Of a DNA stretch of 41,703 nucleotides, positions 14,646-22,921 are shown piece by piece. A program made the translations under genes and the position numbers. The DNA is taken from assembly GCA_027460585.1 (NCBI GenBank), contig JAPZAP010000132.1, positions 1 through 41,703 of the forward strand, written 5' to 3'. The notes under the pieces were generated by a model, which was not told the origin of the DNA, did no database searches, and was given only the letters and a program-made list of their open reading frames with translations. The first letter of the stretch is position 1. Each line of letters opens with the position of its first letter. This stretch comes from Candidatus Methanoperedens sp. Lineage in GTDB: Archaea > Halobacteriota > Methanosarcinia > Methanosarcinales > Methanoperedenaceae.

Positions 14646-15278
14646 ATGTCAGAATTTGCGAACGATTTCAAGGATATTTTTATAAAATACGAATCCGCCA
14701 AACATGATTTCTTCAAATGGCGGTCAGAATCAAAATTAGTGAACAAACTTGTTCTTGCTCTTGGGTTTGCCTGTCTCACAGGCATCCTTGCCCAATTGAG
14801 ATTCAATCTTCCTTATACACCGGTACCAGTCACAGGCCAGGTTTTTGCGGTTCTCCTGTCAGGGGTTATTCTTGGAAAATGGTATGGAGGCGCAAGCCAG
14901 GGATTATATGCTGTAATAGGCGCTGCCGGAGTTCCATGGTTCACAGGTGGAAAAGCAGGTCTTGAGATCCTTACAGGTGTTACCGGCGGCTATATTTTAG
15001 GATTCATTGCAGCCTCTTTGATCATCGGCTGGTTTACCGACGCTTCCCTGAGATCAAGGAGTTTTGCCGGCATATTAGGTATTATGATGCTTGGCATTGC
15101 GGTAATTTATATTTTCGGTGTTGTCCAGTTATCGATCGTACTTGGAGTAAATGCGGGAAAAGCAATTGAACTTGGCGCTTTGCCATTCATAGGTGTTGAT
15201 ATATACAAGGCATTGATCGCTTCTGCTATGGCTTTGGCAATTTTACCAGGAAAAGCATCTGGCTATTCAAAGGATTGA
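14646..15278 (+). CDS. bioY: BioY biotin uptake protein (ECF transporter S component)
   Basis: A 210-residue membrane protein of the BioY family, the biotin-binding subunit of energy-coupling-factor transporters. Residues 1-35 are a hydrophilic N-terminal extension. The BioY core then starts with a membrane helix and the hallmark PYTPVPVTGQVFAVLLSG (about 57-74), followed by GGKAGLEILTGVTGGYILGF. Six hydrophobic segments are expected. No ecfA or ecfT is nearby, so it probably uses a shared module or works alone, as some BioY proteins do. The ATG follows GGTGA and a possible BirA operator. Confidence 0.93.
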   Translation: MSEFANDFKDIFIKYESAKHDFFKWRSESKLVNKLVLALGFACLTGILAQLRFNLPYTPVPVTGQVFAVLLSGVILGKWYGGASQGLYAVIGAAGVPWFTGGKAGLEILTGVTGGYILGFIAASLIIGWFTDASLRSRSFAGILGIMMLGIAVIYIFGVVQLSIVLGVNAGKAIELGALPFIGVDIYKALIASAMALAILPGKASGYSKD

Positions 15279-15326
15279 ACCTGAAGATAATGTTATGGGA
15301 TCGCTTTAACCGTAACTCTTCCTTTT

Positions 15327-15536
15327 TTACGAAATACGCAGATCAATCCCAATATTTTCGACAAGTAATCGTGTATTTTTGAGAATCTCAGAAACTTCCA
15401 ATTAGCTCCGATCTTTATAAAATACTCTTGAATATGCAAGGAAGTCGTGTATCGCCCTCACTATGCCCGGAGCTTCGATATAATGCACCTTAACCCCCCT
15501 TCCCGGATTTTCGAACCCATAGATCAAATCATCATT
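15327..15536 (-). pseudogene. Decayed gene fragment with one in-frame stop
   Basis: On the minus strand one reading frame stays protein-like for about 69 codons: a stretch containing YGFENPGRGVKVHYIEAPG and AIHDFLAYSRVFYKDRS, then a TAA, then continuing in the same frame LEVSEILKNTRLLVENIGID to the final stop. There is no start codon at its head, where a stop lies just upstream. It looks like the C-terminal piece of a gene of unknown family inactivated by truncation and a nonsense mutation. The rest of the 15279-15682 gap shows nothing else. Confidence 0.5.
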
Positions 15537-15682
15537 TTAATCCATTTTATTAACCATAACCTATATAAAAAAGTAAGGTATTAAAACACATCTAAAAGTA
15601 ACATTAACAAGGTGGTAAAAATAATTTGCATTAACAATTCATTTTCCTCCGAAAAAACCCCCAAATATCCACAGGGGAAACC

Positions 15683-16759
15683 ATGATCTCCATAATTCTG
15701 GGCACGCGCCCTGAAATCATAAAAATGAGTCCCATGATAAGTGAATGCCAGCGGCAGCGCATGGATTACTTCATCCTGCATACAGGGCAGCACTATTCTT
15801 ATAATATGGATAAGGTATTTTTCGAGCAATTGGAACTTCCTGAGGCAAAGTACAACCTGGATGCGGGGTCGGGTATGCATGGGGAGCAGACGGGGAAGAT
15901 GCTGTCGGGGATTGAAAAAGTGCTCATAAAAGAAAAGCCCGATATTGTTCTAGTTCAGGGGGATACGAATACAGTGCTGGCAGGGGCGCTTGCTGCTGCT
16001 AAGCTTCACATAAAAGTGGGGCATGTGGAGGCGGGTTTGCGAAGTTTTGACCGAAGGATGCCTGAGGAGATCAACAGGATGCTGGCTGACCACTGTTCTG
16101 ATTATCTTTTCGCGCCCACTGGAAGGTCAAAGGAACTGCTTTTGAAAGAAGGAATTGATGATGCTAAGATATTCGTGACAGGGAATACGATAGTTGATGC
16201 GGTTTTCCAGAACCTGAAGCTTGCAAAAAGTGATTTTCTCAATGAGATGGGATTGAAGGAAAAAGAATATATCCTGGTCACAGCTCACCGTGAAGAGAAT
16301 GTGGATGATCCTGATCGTTTCATGAATATTTTTAATGGGATCGATATGGTCTCAAAAGAACTTGGGGTGCCGGCAGTATATCCCATACATCCAAGATCAA
16401 GAAAGATGATGGAGAAGTTCGGATTCAACCTGGATGGCAATATAAAATTAATCGAACCTCTTGATTATCTGAATTTCCTCAAAATTGAGGCTGGCGCCAA
16501 GCTTGTGCTTACGGATTCAGGGGGTGTTCAGGAGGAGGCATGCATTCTTGGAGTGCCGTGCGTTACGCTGAGGGATAATACTGAGAGACCTGAGACTGTT
16601 GAGGTAGGGTCGAATATACTTGCCGGGATCGATCCGGATATAATCGTGGAAAGTGCACGCAGGATGCTTGCCAGGGATAAAAGCTGGAAGAATCCATTCG
16701 GGGAGGGAAAAGCGGCAGAAAAAATAGGACGAATCGTTAAGATGATACAGGCGAGGTAG
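15683..16759 (+). CDS. wecB: UDP-N-acetylglucosamine 2-epimerase (non-hydrolysing)
   Basis: A 358-residue WecB/MnaA/WbpI-type epimerase that converts UDP-GlcNAc-type sugars to the manno form. Family marks are all present: N-terminal IILGTRPEIIKMSP, QGDTNTVLAGALAA, the GHVEAGLRS motif, RMPEEINRMLADH, TGNTIVD, TAHREENVD, PIHPRSRK and the UDP-binding TDSGGVQEEA with C-terminal LRDNTERPETVE. Full length and intact. It starts the glycan island and is the partner of the WecC-like dehydrogenase at 34434. If its substrate is the diacetamido sugar made by the Wbp-like genes it is the WbpI equivalent. A damaged second copy lies at 33799. Confidence 0.93.
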   Translation: MISIILGTRPEIIKMSPMISECQRQRMDYFILHTGQHYSYNMDKVFFEQLELPEAKYNLDAGSGMHGEQTGKMLSGIEKVLIKEKPDIVLVQGDTNTVLAGALAAAKLHIKVGHVEAGLRSFDRRMPEEINRMLADHCSDYLFAPTGRSKELLLKEGIDDAKIFVTGNTIVDAVFQNLKLAKSDFLNEMGLKEKEYILVTAHREENVDDPDRFMNIFNGIDMVSKELGVPAVYPIHPRSRKMMEKFGFNLDGNIKLIEPLDYLNFLKIEAGAKLVLTDSGGVQEEACILGVPCVTLRDNTERPETVEVGSNILAGIDPDIIVESARRMLARDKSWKNPFGEGKAAEKIGRIVKMIQAR

Positions 16760-16778
16760 TATCTATTTATTCAAAAAT

Positions 16779-17035
16779 ATGACAAAGAAAATTCCCAATT
16801 TTAAAACGCTGGAAGAAGCCTCATATTACTGGGATACACGCACCTTTGCAGAATATATTGAAGATACAGAACCAGTTGAAATCGAAGTGAATCTAAAACC
16901 ACGGAAGCTTTATCTTGAAATCGATAATGATCTTTCAGAAAAGCTGCGAAAAATTTCGCAGAAGAAAAAAAGAGCTATGTGAATTTAATCAACTCTTGGG
17001 TACGAGAAAAAATTATCCAGGAATCTTCAAACTGA
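16779..17035 (+). pseudogene. Frameshifted CopG/ribbon-helix-helix antitoxin-like gene
   Basis: The first 67 codons (MTKKIPNFKTLEEASYYWDT onward) match the small CopG-family antitoxins that pair with BrnT-like toxins, and resemble the intact copy at 41198-41461. The frame ends at a TGA at 16980. In the next frame from 16979 the protein continues as VNLINSWVREKIIQESSN to a stop at 17035, where the intact homologue has its final DNA-binding or dimerisation segment. A small deletion at about 16975-16981 therefore breaks the gene. No toxin gene is adjacent. Confidence 0.65.
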
Positions 17036-17150
17036 CGATTCTATCAAGATATCTAAACTTCTGTCTGAGAATCTCAGGGTTTCAGCATTAATGACAGCAG
17101 ATTAAAAGCTAATATCAAGTAATAATTACTACATTTATATATTAATCCCA

Positions 17151-17660
17151 GCGCATGTCAGAACCCTGCACAACCATGCGCCTCAATACCGATGCACTCA
17201 AAACAAAATAGAACGCGGATGCCGCAGATTACGCGGATACGCGCGGATCAGGCTGAATCAGTCGCTTTTGAAGACATTATTAAATAACCGCGGATGCCCC
17301 TGAATCAACAGTCACGACCGCTGATATTTTACATATTTATCCGCAGATAAGCGCAGATTCTCGCAGATTTAATGCTATGGTTATTGAAAATACACCTAAT
17401 TAATATATTATATAATAGTAATCATAAAATTACTGGCGCACGATTTGAACCCCATGCAACCACCGGGCGCAAAAGAACCGATGCAATCAAAAAACGATAA
17501 CAACGAACTCAAAACTAACTCCAGCAGTGTGAGTTCGTTTCAGTTCGTTCGAGTTAGTTGTCAATCAAAAAACAGATTTCAGACAGGATTTACAGGATCG
17601 ACAGGATACGATTTAATTAGCAGCCCATATCAAAAAACCACCGAGCGCGCAGAGGACATA
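17151..17660 (+). repeat. Cluster of interspersed repeats (CGCAGAT type and GGCGCACGAT unit)
   Basis: No intact gene here. A degenerate copy of a roughly 60-bp unit (GCGCATGTCAGAACCCTGCA onward) lies at 17151-17210 and a good copy at about 17432-17492 (GGCGCACGATTTGAACCCCA onward). Between them are CGCAGAT-type tandem words (17217-17260, 17341-17370). Then come GAACTC/GAGTTC inverted words (17500-17565) and ACAGGAT-type words (about 17583-17610). Each unit follows an AT-rich tract with ATTATATAAT. The small ORF that crosses it is not a gene. Confidence 0.75.
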
Positions 17661-17734
17661 GATTAAATGCTATGCTGTCCGAAAAATTCTACTAATCCAT
17701 ATCCCCACAATAATTATATGATATAACATATAAA

Positions 17735-18048
17735 ATTCCCGGCGCCCCGCAAACCCCCGCACAACCACCTGGCACAAAAATACCGATGCAATCAAAAAAC
17801 TGATTGCCATGTTAAAATGCTCATAAACATTTTGGAAACAGATATATATGACGGGGAATATTTACCCGGTATAATTTAATAAAAACATCTTCTGGATATA
17901 CCAGTGATGCGGTGGTGTTCCAAATTTGGAAAAAAGTGGTATTACAAAAAACATCAGCACAAAACAGCGGACGTGGGCAGCTTCCGGGAAGATTAGAAGG
18001 CGACCCTGAATGAAAATTCTAATGACCTCTATTGTGGATTTAAAAAAT
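17735..18048 (+). repeat. 314-bp direct duplication, copy 1
   Basis: Closely matches 18897-19210 in the same orientation. It opens with the interspersed unit (ATTCCCGGCGCCCCGCAAAC onward), continues through an upstream region with a TATA-like tract (ATATATATGACGGGG, about 17840) and ends in the first codons of a GT4 gene (MKILMTSIVDLK, from 18010). Here that gene stops after 14 codons. The copy thus carries a promoter plus a start codon, cut off from the rest of the glycosyltransferase. Confidence 0.85.
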
Positions 18049-18056
18049 GGTTGAAT

Positions 18057-18314
18057 ATGATCCGCTTTACCGAACACGCTTTTATGAAAATATTGTAACT
18101 CAAGAATAATGGTTTTGACATTTCACAAATTTTTGTAGAAAAGATAATTCAAAATCCGGAATTTATAACTAATGAAAAGTTTGGAAGAAAAGCTGCCTAT
18201 CTATCTATTGATGAGAAATTGGCAATAAGAATTATTTATGAGGACAGCGAAGATATAATTGTTGTAACTGTAATGATCGTAAGGAAGATAAGATATGAAA
18301 AAGATGACATATGA
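18057..18314 (+). pseudogene. DUF4258 toxin-like gene with premature stop
   Basis: The frame reads MIRFTEHAFMKIL, a TAA at 18096-18098, and then in the same frame LKNNGFDISQIFVEKIIQNP and, further on, IRIIYEDSEDIIVVTVMIVR to the stop at 18314. This matches small DUF4258 proteins, relatives of RelE-type toxins that lie beside DUF2283 genes. A single base change would create the stop (EL to stop-L). The downstream part could start internally, but no good start is near. It overlaps the DUF2283 gene by 20 bases, the usual pair arrangement. Confidence 0.65.
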
Positions 18315-18519
18315 TAAGGACGCTGATGCGCTTATTATCATAGTTTCTGATAAGAAATTAGGATATGAAGAAGAGATAGATGATTTTATCGTGGGATTTT
18401 CAGAAGATAATGAACCGATCTGGCTTGAGATACTTGATGTCAGCAAGAGATTCATTCCCGATATCATGAATAAAATATCACAGAGCAGCACTAGAGAAAA
18501 TATTGCTCAGGCCGCCTGA
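18295..18519 (+). CDS. DUF2283 protein, partner of the DUF4258 gene
   Basis: A 74-residue protein beginning MKKMTYDKDADALIIIVSDK, the typical DUF2283 opening (hydrophobic strand after YDxxADAL). Such proteins are commonly encoded next to DUF4258 or RelE-like genes and are thought to be antitoxins. The ATG follows AAGGAAG at 18281-18287. A C-terminal tail of about 20 residues (NKISQSSTRENIAQAA) goes beyond the domain. The adjacent toxin-like gene has a stop codon, so this may be a solitary survivor. Confidence 0.75.
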   Translation: MKKMTYDKDADALIIIVSDKKLGYEEEIDDFIVGFSEDNEPIWLEILDVSKRFIPDIMNKISQSSTRENIAQAA

Positions 18520-18578
18520 GATATTAGAGAAATAAATTTAAGAGTATATCAACAATAATTATATAATATTAATTATAC

Positions 18579-18896
18579 CGGCGCCCCACAAACCCCCGCG
18601 CAACCACCCATGCACCACATACCGATGCAATCAAAAAGGATACATCCCAGAAGCATCAGATATTCACATAAGGCTTCATTTGTGTCAAAAATAACAAACC
18701 GCAGATAAACGCAGATGAACGCAGATTTAATGCTATGGTTATTGAAAAACCCTACTAATTCAGACATCAAAATAATTATATAATATGTTTTATAAAATTT
18801 CCGGCGCACGATATGAACCACATGCAACCACCAAACGCAAAGGTGCGAAGGAAACGATAACAACGAACTCAAAACCAACTCAAACGAACTCAATAA
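18579..18896 (+). repeat. Two further interspersed repeat units with CGCAGAT words
   Basis: The unit occurs at about 18579-18637 (CGGCGCCCCACAAACCCCCG onward) and 18801-18845 (CGGCGCACGATATGAACCAC onward). In between, CCGCAGATAAACGCAGATG (from about 18699) leads into TTTAATGCTATGGTTATTGA, the same junction seen at 17341-17385. GAACTC words follow at 18860-18893. No gene was seen in 18520-18896. Confidence 0.75.
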
Positions 18897-19210
18897 ATTC
18901 CCGGCGCCCCGCAAACCCCCGCACAACCACCTGGCACAAAAGTACAGGTGCAATCAAAAAACTGATTGCCATGATAAATGCTCATAAACATTTTGGAAAC
19001 AGATATATATGACGGGGAATATTTACCCCGTATAATTTAATAAAAACATCTTCTGGATATACCAGTGATGCGGTGGTGTTCCAAATTTGGAAAAAAGTGG
19101 TATTACAACAAACATCAGCACAGAACAGTGGACGTGGGCAGCTTCCGGGAAGATTTGAAGGTGACCCTGAATGAACATTCTTATGACTTCTATTGTTGAT
19201 TTGAAGAAAT
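18897..19210 (+). repeat. 314-bp direct duplication, copy 2
   Basis: Second copy of 17735-18048, differing at scattered positions. It ends in a longer remnant of the same GT4 start (MNILMTSIVDLKK, from 19171). The two copies bracket the DUF4258/DUF2283 genes and two interspersed units, so recombination between them would delete or duplicate about 1.16 kb. Confidence 0.85.
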
Positions 19211-19278
19211 CCCAGCACAACAGACCGCACCAGTTTGTTAAGCATTTATCTAATTTAAAAGGATGGTGGAATAATTAA
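19171..19278 (+). pseudogene. Amputated N-terminus of a GT4 glycosyltransferase
   Basis: A 35-codon frame, MNILMTSIVDLKKSQHNRPH and on to FVKHLSNLKGWWNN, reads like the first beta-alpha unit of a family 4 glycosyltransferase (short strand, then the donor/acceptor loop with HRPHQ-type residues). It then jumps into the start region of the GT2 gene. The remaining 300 or more residues of the GT4 are absent. It overlaps the proposed GT2 start by 8 bases and may now serve as a leader cistron. Confidence 0.55.
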
Positions 19279-19981
19279 AATAATTGCAATTATACCAGCA
19301 TTCAATGAGCAAAAGAGCATAGGTAGTGTGGTTTTGTTCGCAAAAAAATACGTCGATGAAGTCATTGTTGTAGATGATGGGAGCACTGATCGCACATCTG
19401 AGATAGCAACGCTAGCAGGAGCAAAGGTTAAACGCCTTCCTTTCAACGAAGGTAAGGGAGCCGCTTTAAAGGTTGGTTTTGAAGGAGCAAGTAGGGCAGA
19501 TATCATCATTACCCTGGATGGAGATGGTCAGCATGATCCAGAGGAGATCCCAAAACTTATGGAACCGATCATAAAAGGTGAAAGCGACTTTGTGATTGGC
19601 AGTCGCTATATTAACGGAAATCGAAGGAATACTCCTTTATACCGCAGAGCAGGGCAGATATTATTTGACTGGATTACCAACAAGATTTGCAGGCTTCATA
19701 TCAGGGATACGCAGAGCGGGTTCAGGGCATTTTCAAAATATGCGGTGCCTGTATTCAGTTTCAGACAAAAAGGAATGGTGATTGAGAGCGAGATGCTAAT
19801 GGATGCCTCAAGAGCTTATCTCAGGATCAATGAAGTCGAGATTGCTGTGAAATACGTTGAGGATAAATTGACGTTAAACCTTATTTTGAAAGGATTAAAT
19901 ATATTGTCTGGTCTTATATTTCTAGCGTTTAATCCATTTAAAACAGGAGGGTTATTTCATGACAACAATTGGAATTATTAA
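19271..19981 (+). CDS. Family 2 glycosyltransferase, dolichol-phosphate mannose synthase-like
   Basis: A 236-residue GT2 enzyme of the DPM1/DPG synthase group. It has IIPAFNEQKSIGSVV, the nucleotide-sugar aspartates VVDDGSTDRT, the DxD-type LDGDGQHDPEEIPKL, GSRYINGNRR and the acceptor-loop DTQSGFRAFS. The key N-terminus lies upstream of the first usual start (GTG 19328), and the frame back to a stop at 19256 has no ATG, GTG or TTG. An ATA at 19271 gives MIKIIAIIPAFNEQ and lies 4 bases after GGATGG, so I take it as the start; ATT at 19274 is the alternative. There is no C-terminal membrane helix. It overlaps the next gene by 23 bases. Confidence 0.85.
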   Translation: MIKIIAIIPAFNEQKSIGSVVLFAKKYVDEVIVVDDGSTDRTSEIATLAGAKVKRLPFNEGKGAALKVGFEGASRADIIITLDGDGQHDPEEIPKLMEPIIKGESDFVIGSRYINGNRRNTPLYRRAGQILFDWITNKICRLHIRDTQSGFRAFSKYAVPVFSFRQKGMVIESEMLMDASRAYLRINEVEIAVKYVEDKLTLNLILKGLNILSGLIFLAFNPFKTGGLFHDNNWNY

Positions 19982-21461
19982 TCACAAACTGAATTATCTT
20001 GCTCTCGGTAGTATTATTGCAGTAACAAAGAAATATGTTGATAAAGTGTATGTTGTGCTAGATTATGAGGATAAGAATATTTCCGAGCTTGCCCTGTTAA
20101 TGGGGGCTGAAATCATCGAGCCGTCAAGAAATGGACATTTTTTAAATAAGATCGTGCAAGAAAACAATGCAAAAGTGGTTGTGGCATTATATGGCGATGG
20201 TACACATGATCCTAACAATATTAAGCTGCTTATTGATATTGTGATGAATGCTGAGTTTGAACTGGCAATAGAGTCATCAGGTGTTGAATATGATTCGTAT
20301 AACAATAGATTTTTAAACAGGGGAAAAGCACATCAAGAATCTTTAAAATGCGATCGTATCGGATTTGCGGTGTGCTCTGCCAAATGTATCGAGTCAATCA
20401 AGTCATTACGAAATAGTAATAATATTGCACAAGAGATGCTGATAAATGCGAAGAATAATAGTCTGAGAATTAAATATTTCAATTTTGCGTACGATAAAAA
20501 CTTCGGATTGCTAGATGTTTATAAAATAGGCGTGGTGGTCCCGGCATATAATGAGGAAGTCCTTATTCAGGAAACAATTGATGGGATCCCGAAATTCGTA
20601 AAAAAGATATATCTGGTCGATGATTGCAGTACGGATCGAACTCCAGAGATCATCAAAACAATGAAAGACTCAAGGATAGTTTCTATCCGTCATGAAAAGA
20701 ACAGGGGCGTTGGAGCTGCCATAGTAACAGGTTATAAATTAGGATTGAAGGATGAAATGGACGTTCTGGCGGTAATGGCAGGCGATAACCAGATGGATCC
20801 AGAGAATTTACCAAGTCTTATTATGCCGATCATAGATGGCCAAGCAGATTATACCAAAGGGAACAGGCTCATAAGCAAGAATTTTCGCAGCGGGATGAGT
20901 AAATGGAGATTTACTGGCAATGCAATGCTCACACTTATTACGAAGATCGGATGCGGGTACTGGCACATTATGGATCCTCAGAATGGATATACTGCAATAT
21001 CGAGGCAGGCTCTGGAAATCCTCGACCTTGATTCTATTTATCCTTATTACGGTTACTGCAACGACATGTTGATAAAGCTGAATACATTTGATATGAGAGT
21101 GATGGATGTGGTGATGCCTGCTCGTTATGGCAGGGAAAAATCAAAGATCAAATACAGCAGTTATATTAGAAAAGTAGCTCCCATGATCTTTCGTGGATTT
21201 TTATGGCGATTAAAGACAAAGTATATTATTCTTGATTTCCATCCGCTTGTTTTCTTCTATGTTGCAAGCATGGTCCTTTTACCAATCGGTGTAATTTTCA
21301 GCGCCTGGATATTGATAGAAAAAATATATCATAATCCGATATCACAAAATTATCCGCTGCTTGCTGTATTCATAACTCTTATGGGAGTCCAGTTTCTTCT
21401 TTTTGCCATGTTGTTTGATATGCAGGCTGATAAAAGCAGATGCGATTCTGCTTCAAGCTAG
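19959..21461 (+). CDS. Tandem GT2 protein: degenerate plus active domain, membrane-anchored
   Basis: A 500-residue protein. Residues 1-190 have the fold pattern of a GT2 domain but with lost catalytic words: INHKLN in place of PAFNE, VVLDYEDKN in place of VVDDGSTDR, yet YGDGTHDP retained. Residues about 191-420 are a normal GT2 domain (VVPAYNEEVLIQETI, LVDDCSTDRTPEI, AGDNQMDPENLP, MDPQNGYTAIS). Two C-terminal membrane helices follow at about 425-450 and 460-483. The ATG at 19959 has AGGAGG at about 19948-19953. It probably transfers a sugar to a lipid carrier, with the first domain serving regulation or pairing with the preceding GT2. Confidence 0.85.
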   Translation: MTTIGIINHKLNYLALGSIIAVTKKYVDKVYVVLDYEDKNISELALLMGAEIIEPSRNGHFLNKIVQENNAKVVVALYGDGTHDPNNIKLLIDIVMNAEFELAIESSGVEYDSYNNRFLNRGKAHQESLKCDRIGFAVCSAKCIESIKSLRNSNNIAQEMLINAKNNSLRIKYFNFAYDKNFGLLDVYKIGVVVPAYNEEVLIQETIDGIPKFVKKIYLVDDCSTDRTPEIIKTMKDSRIVSIRHEKNRGVGAAIVTGYKLGLKDEMDVLAVMAGDNQMDPENLPSLIMPIIDGQADYTKGNRLISKNFRSGMSKWRFTGNAMLTLITKIGCGYWHIMDPQNGYTAISRQALEILDLDSIYPYYGYCNDMLIKLNTFDMRVMDVVMPARYGREKSKIKYSSYIRKVAPMIFRGFLWRLKTKYIILDFHPLVFFYVASMVLLPIGVIFSAWILIEKIYHNPISQNYPLLAVFITLMGVQFLLFAMLFDMQADKSRCDSASS

Positions 21462-21755
21462 CGTTTTCTTTTAAATAAGTGCCATGATGTAAATTGCAAT
21501 GATCCCAATCTGAGGACTTCAGAAATGAAGGTAAGAGAGATATCGGTATTAACTAGTTATGGACCATCATCACAAAATAATCAAGCCATTAATCAGACGG
21601 TGTGCCGGGATGGAATTTCCAGCCAAGAATGGCCAGAAGAATATTTCAGGGTTCATCCACATGCGATCTTCCAGAAGAGGAAAAAAGCGCCGGACATTGG
21701 CAGGTAACGATTTTCTCCATACCGCCTGATCTGCAAGGATATTAAAAAAGTATAT
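21462..21755. other. Gap with no assignable gene
   Basis: A 60-codon + frame (21525-21707) and a 93-codon minus frame (21570-21851) cross here. The minus frame has protein-like stretches (DFSEDEIHRLKDYMNSHIYF, ADQAVWRKSLPANVRRF), but its first third is the antisense of the PIN fragment and I recognise no family. The region may be the scar where the N-terminal half of the PIN gene was lost. Confidence 0.3.
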
Positions 21756-22013
21756 GTGACTGTTCATATAATCCTTGAGTCTGTGAATTTCATCCTCCGA
21801 AAAGTCGGGTTTGATGCTGCGCTTGAAATGTTGGATATTTTTGAAAACCATGAAAAGATTGAGAAACTAAATATAGATTTGTTCCGTTTTGCACGAGCAT
21901 CAACCAGTTTGAAAAAGTATCCCGGATTATCCATTACAGATGCTTCAACAGTAGCAGTAATGAAGGAACTTGGAATAAAGAAAGTTTACACTTTAGATAA
22001 GGCTTTGATATGA
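21756..22013 (+). pseudogene. PIN domain toxin fragment, N-terminus missing
   Basis: About 85 codons match the C-terminal two-thirds of a VapC-type PIN ribonuclease: ILESVNFILRKVGFDAALE, then LSITDASTVAVMKELG carrying the acidic active-site Asp, then VYTLDKAL. The opening strand with the first catalytic Asp (the usual VxDSSxL) is absent, and the only starts are a GTG at 21756 or later. It is thus a truncated, probably inactive toxin. No antitoxin gene precedes it. Confidence 0.6.
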
Positions 22014-22346
22014 TAGACTGGTATAAGAAATGCAGCAGAGCTGAGAGTATAGTAATTTAGAATAAGTCCCATTTGTTATCGGCTAAGTAACCGACCAACC
22101 AGATTGGAATTCCAAGGCATCAGGAAAGTGCTCGATGGTATTTAATTTATATTGCGGGTTAGATTGTCTTGTTTTGTGATGCTGGGACAGTAACAAACTA
22201 TCAGTCAATCTCAATTCGTGCAATTTTAAATTGCTAGATTTATGAACGATAAAAAACTCAGATAAACAATAATAAATCTTAAAAATTAAATAAACTACAA
22301 AAATCGTCAATACCTTATTGAAATAAGGAATACATTGGATTTACTA
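22014..22346. other. Gap with no recognisable feature
   Basis: An AT-rich stretch of about 330 bases. A 75-codon minus frame (22083-22310) contains HELRLTDSLLLSQHHKTRQS and on, which is not random-looking, but I recognise no family. No repeat of the interspersed family is present. Confidence 0.25.
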
Positions 22347-22460
22347 ATGAAAAACGTAATATCAGAAAAGAAAAATGAAATTTCAAAAATCAATTGGAAA
22401 GTTCTTGAAATATTTTGGGCAGATCAATACGAAGAAGATTATGTAACAACCCCTCAGTAG
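22347..22460 (+). CDS. Small ORF with WADQYEEDY motif, possibly truncated
   Basis: A 37-residue frame: MKNVISEKKNEISKINWKVL then EIFWADQYEEDYVTTPQ. The core INWKVLEIFWADQYEEDY is repeated in the small ORF at 37069 (IDWNALDIGWAEQYDEDY), so both belong to one uncharacterised family. This copy ends just after the motif and may be truncated. No strong ribosome binding site is visible. Confidence 0.4.
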   Translation: MKNVISEKKNEISKINWKVLEIFWADQYEEDYVTTPQ

Positions 22461-22640
22461 GCATCGGTTTAGACAATCATTCCTCCCTAAATCGTTTTCT
22501 ATTGACCTGAAGATCTAGCGCTTGGCTTGAATAAACATTCATGACAGTATCAAAAATTCTTTCAACTTCACTATATTGAAGTATAAGGGTAAGCGGATCG
22601 CTGTTATTAAAATCGGGCACTGTCATAAAACAGACCGCAT

Positions 22641-22720
22641 AATATTCCGCTTCCTTTGCACTTGTGTAGCGCAGCACCACCCAATCCTGACGCTGGCAGA
22701 GTACTTCCTGGAAGAGATAT
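22641..22720 (+). pseudogene. Fossil N-terminal fragment of a polysaccharide deacetylase-like gene
   Basis: In one + frame these codons read FRFLCTCVAQHHPILTLAEY, closely parallel to FRSLCCAVAKHYPTITLAEY at residues 10-29 of the gene at 22922. DNA is also alignable between the two. Only this short piece survives; it is followed by unrelated AT-rich sequence. It records a tandem duplication of the deacetylase-like gene start. Confidence 0.5.
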
Positions 22721-22921
22721 TTTATTTTCATAACCAAAAGGATTATATTAATGAAAGATATTTAAAACGAGCAAGATATTATGAAAATAATGGTGGTATT
22801 AAATAATTATAGGGCACTTGTAAAAATGTATCTGGTGAACTATTATATTATCAATAACAAAATACCCATTGAAAAATATTAATTCGAAAAAAGTCAAGCA
22901 ATAAAAATACTCACAAAAACC

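Noticed and set aside
18573-18953. 126-codon minus-strand ORF
   Set aside because: It runs across interspersed repeat units; its Cys/Gly-rich translation is the antisense of the repeat.
17151-19210. CRISPR array suggested by many similar short repeats
   Set aside because: Repeats are of unequal length and spacing, degenerate, mixed with other words and duplicated in blocks; there is no leader or cas gene.
22477-22737. 86-codon minus-strand ORF resembling another minus-strand ORF at 22799-23053
   Set aside because: The likeness comes from the duplicated deacetylase-like segment on the + strand, where the coding match is better.
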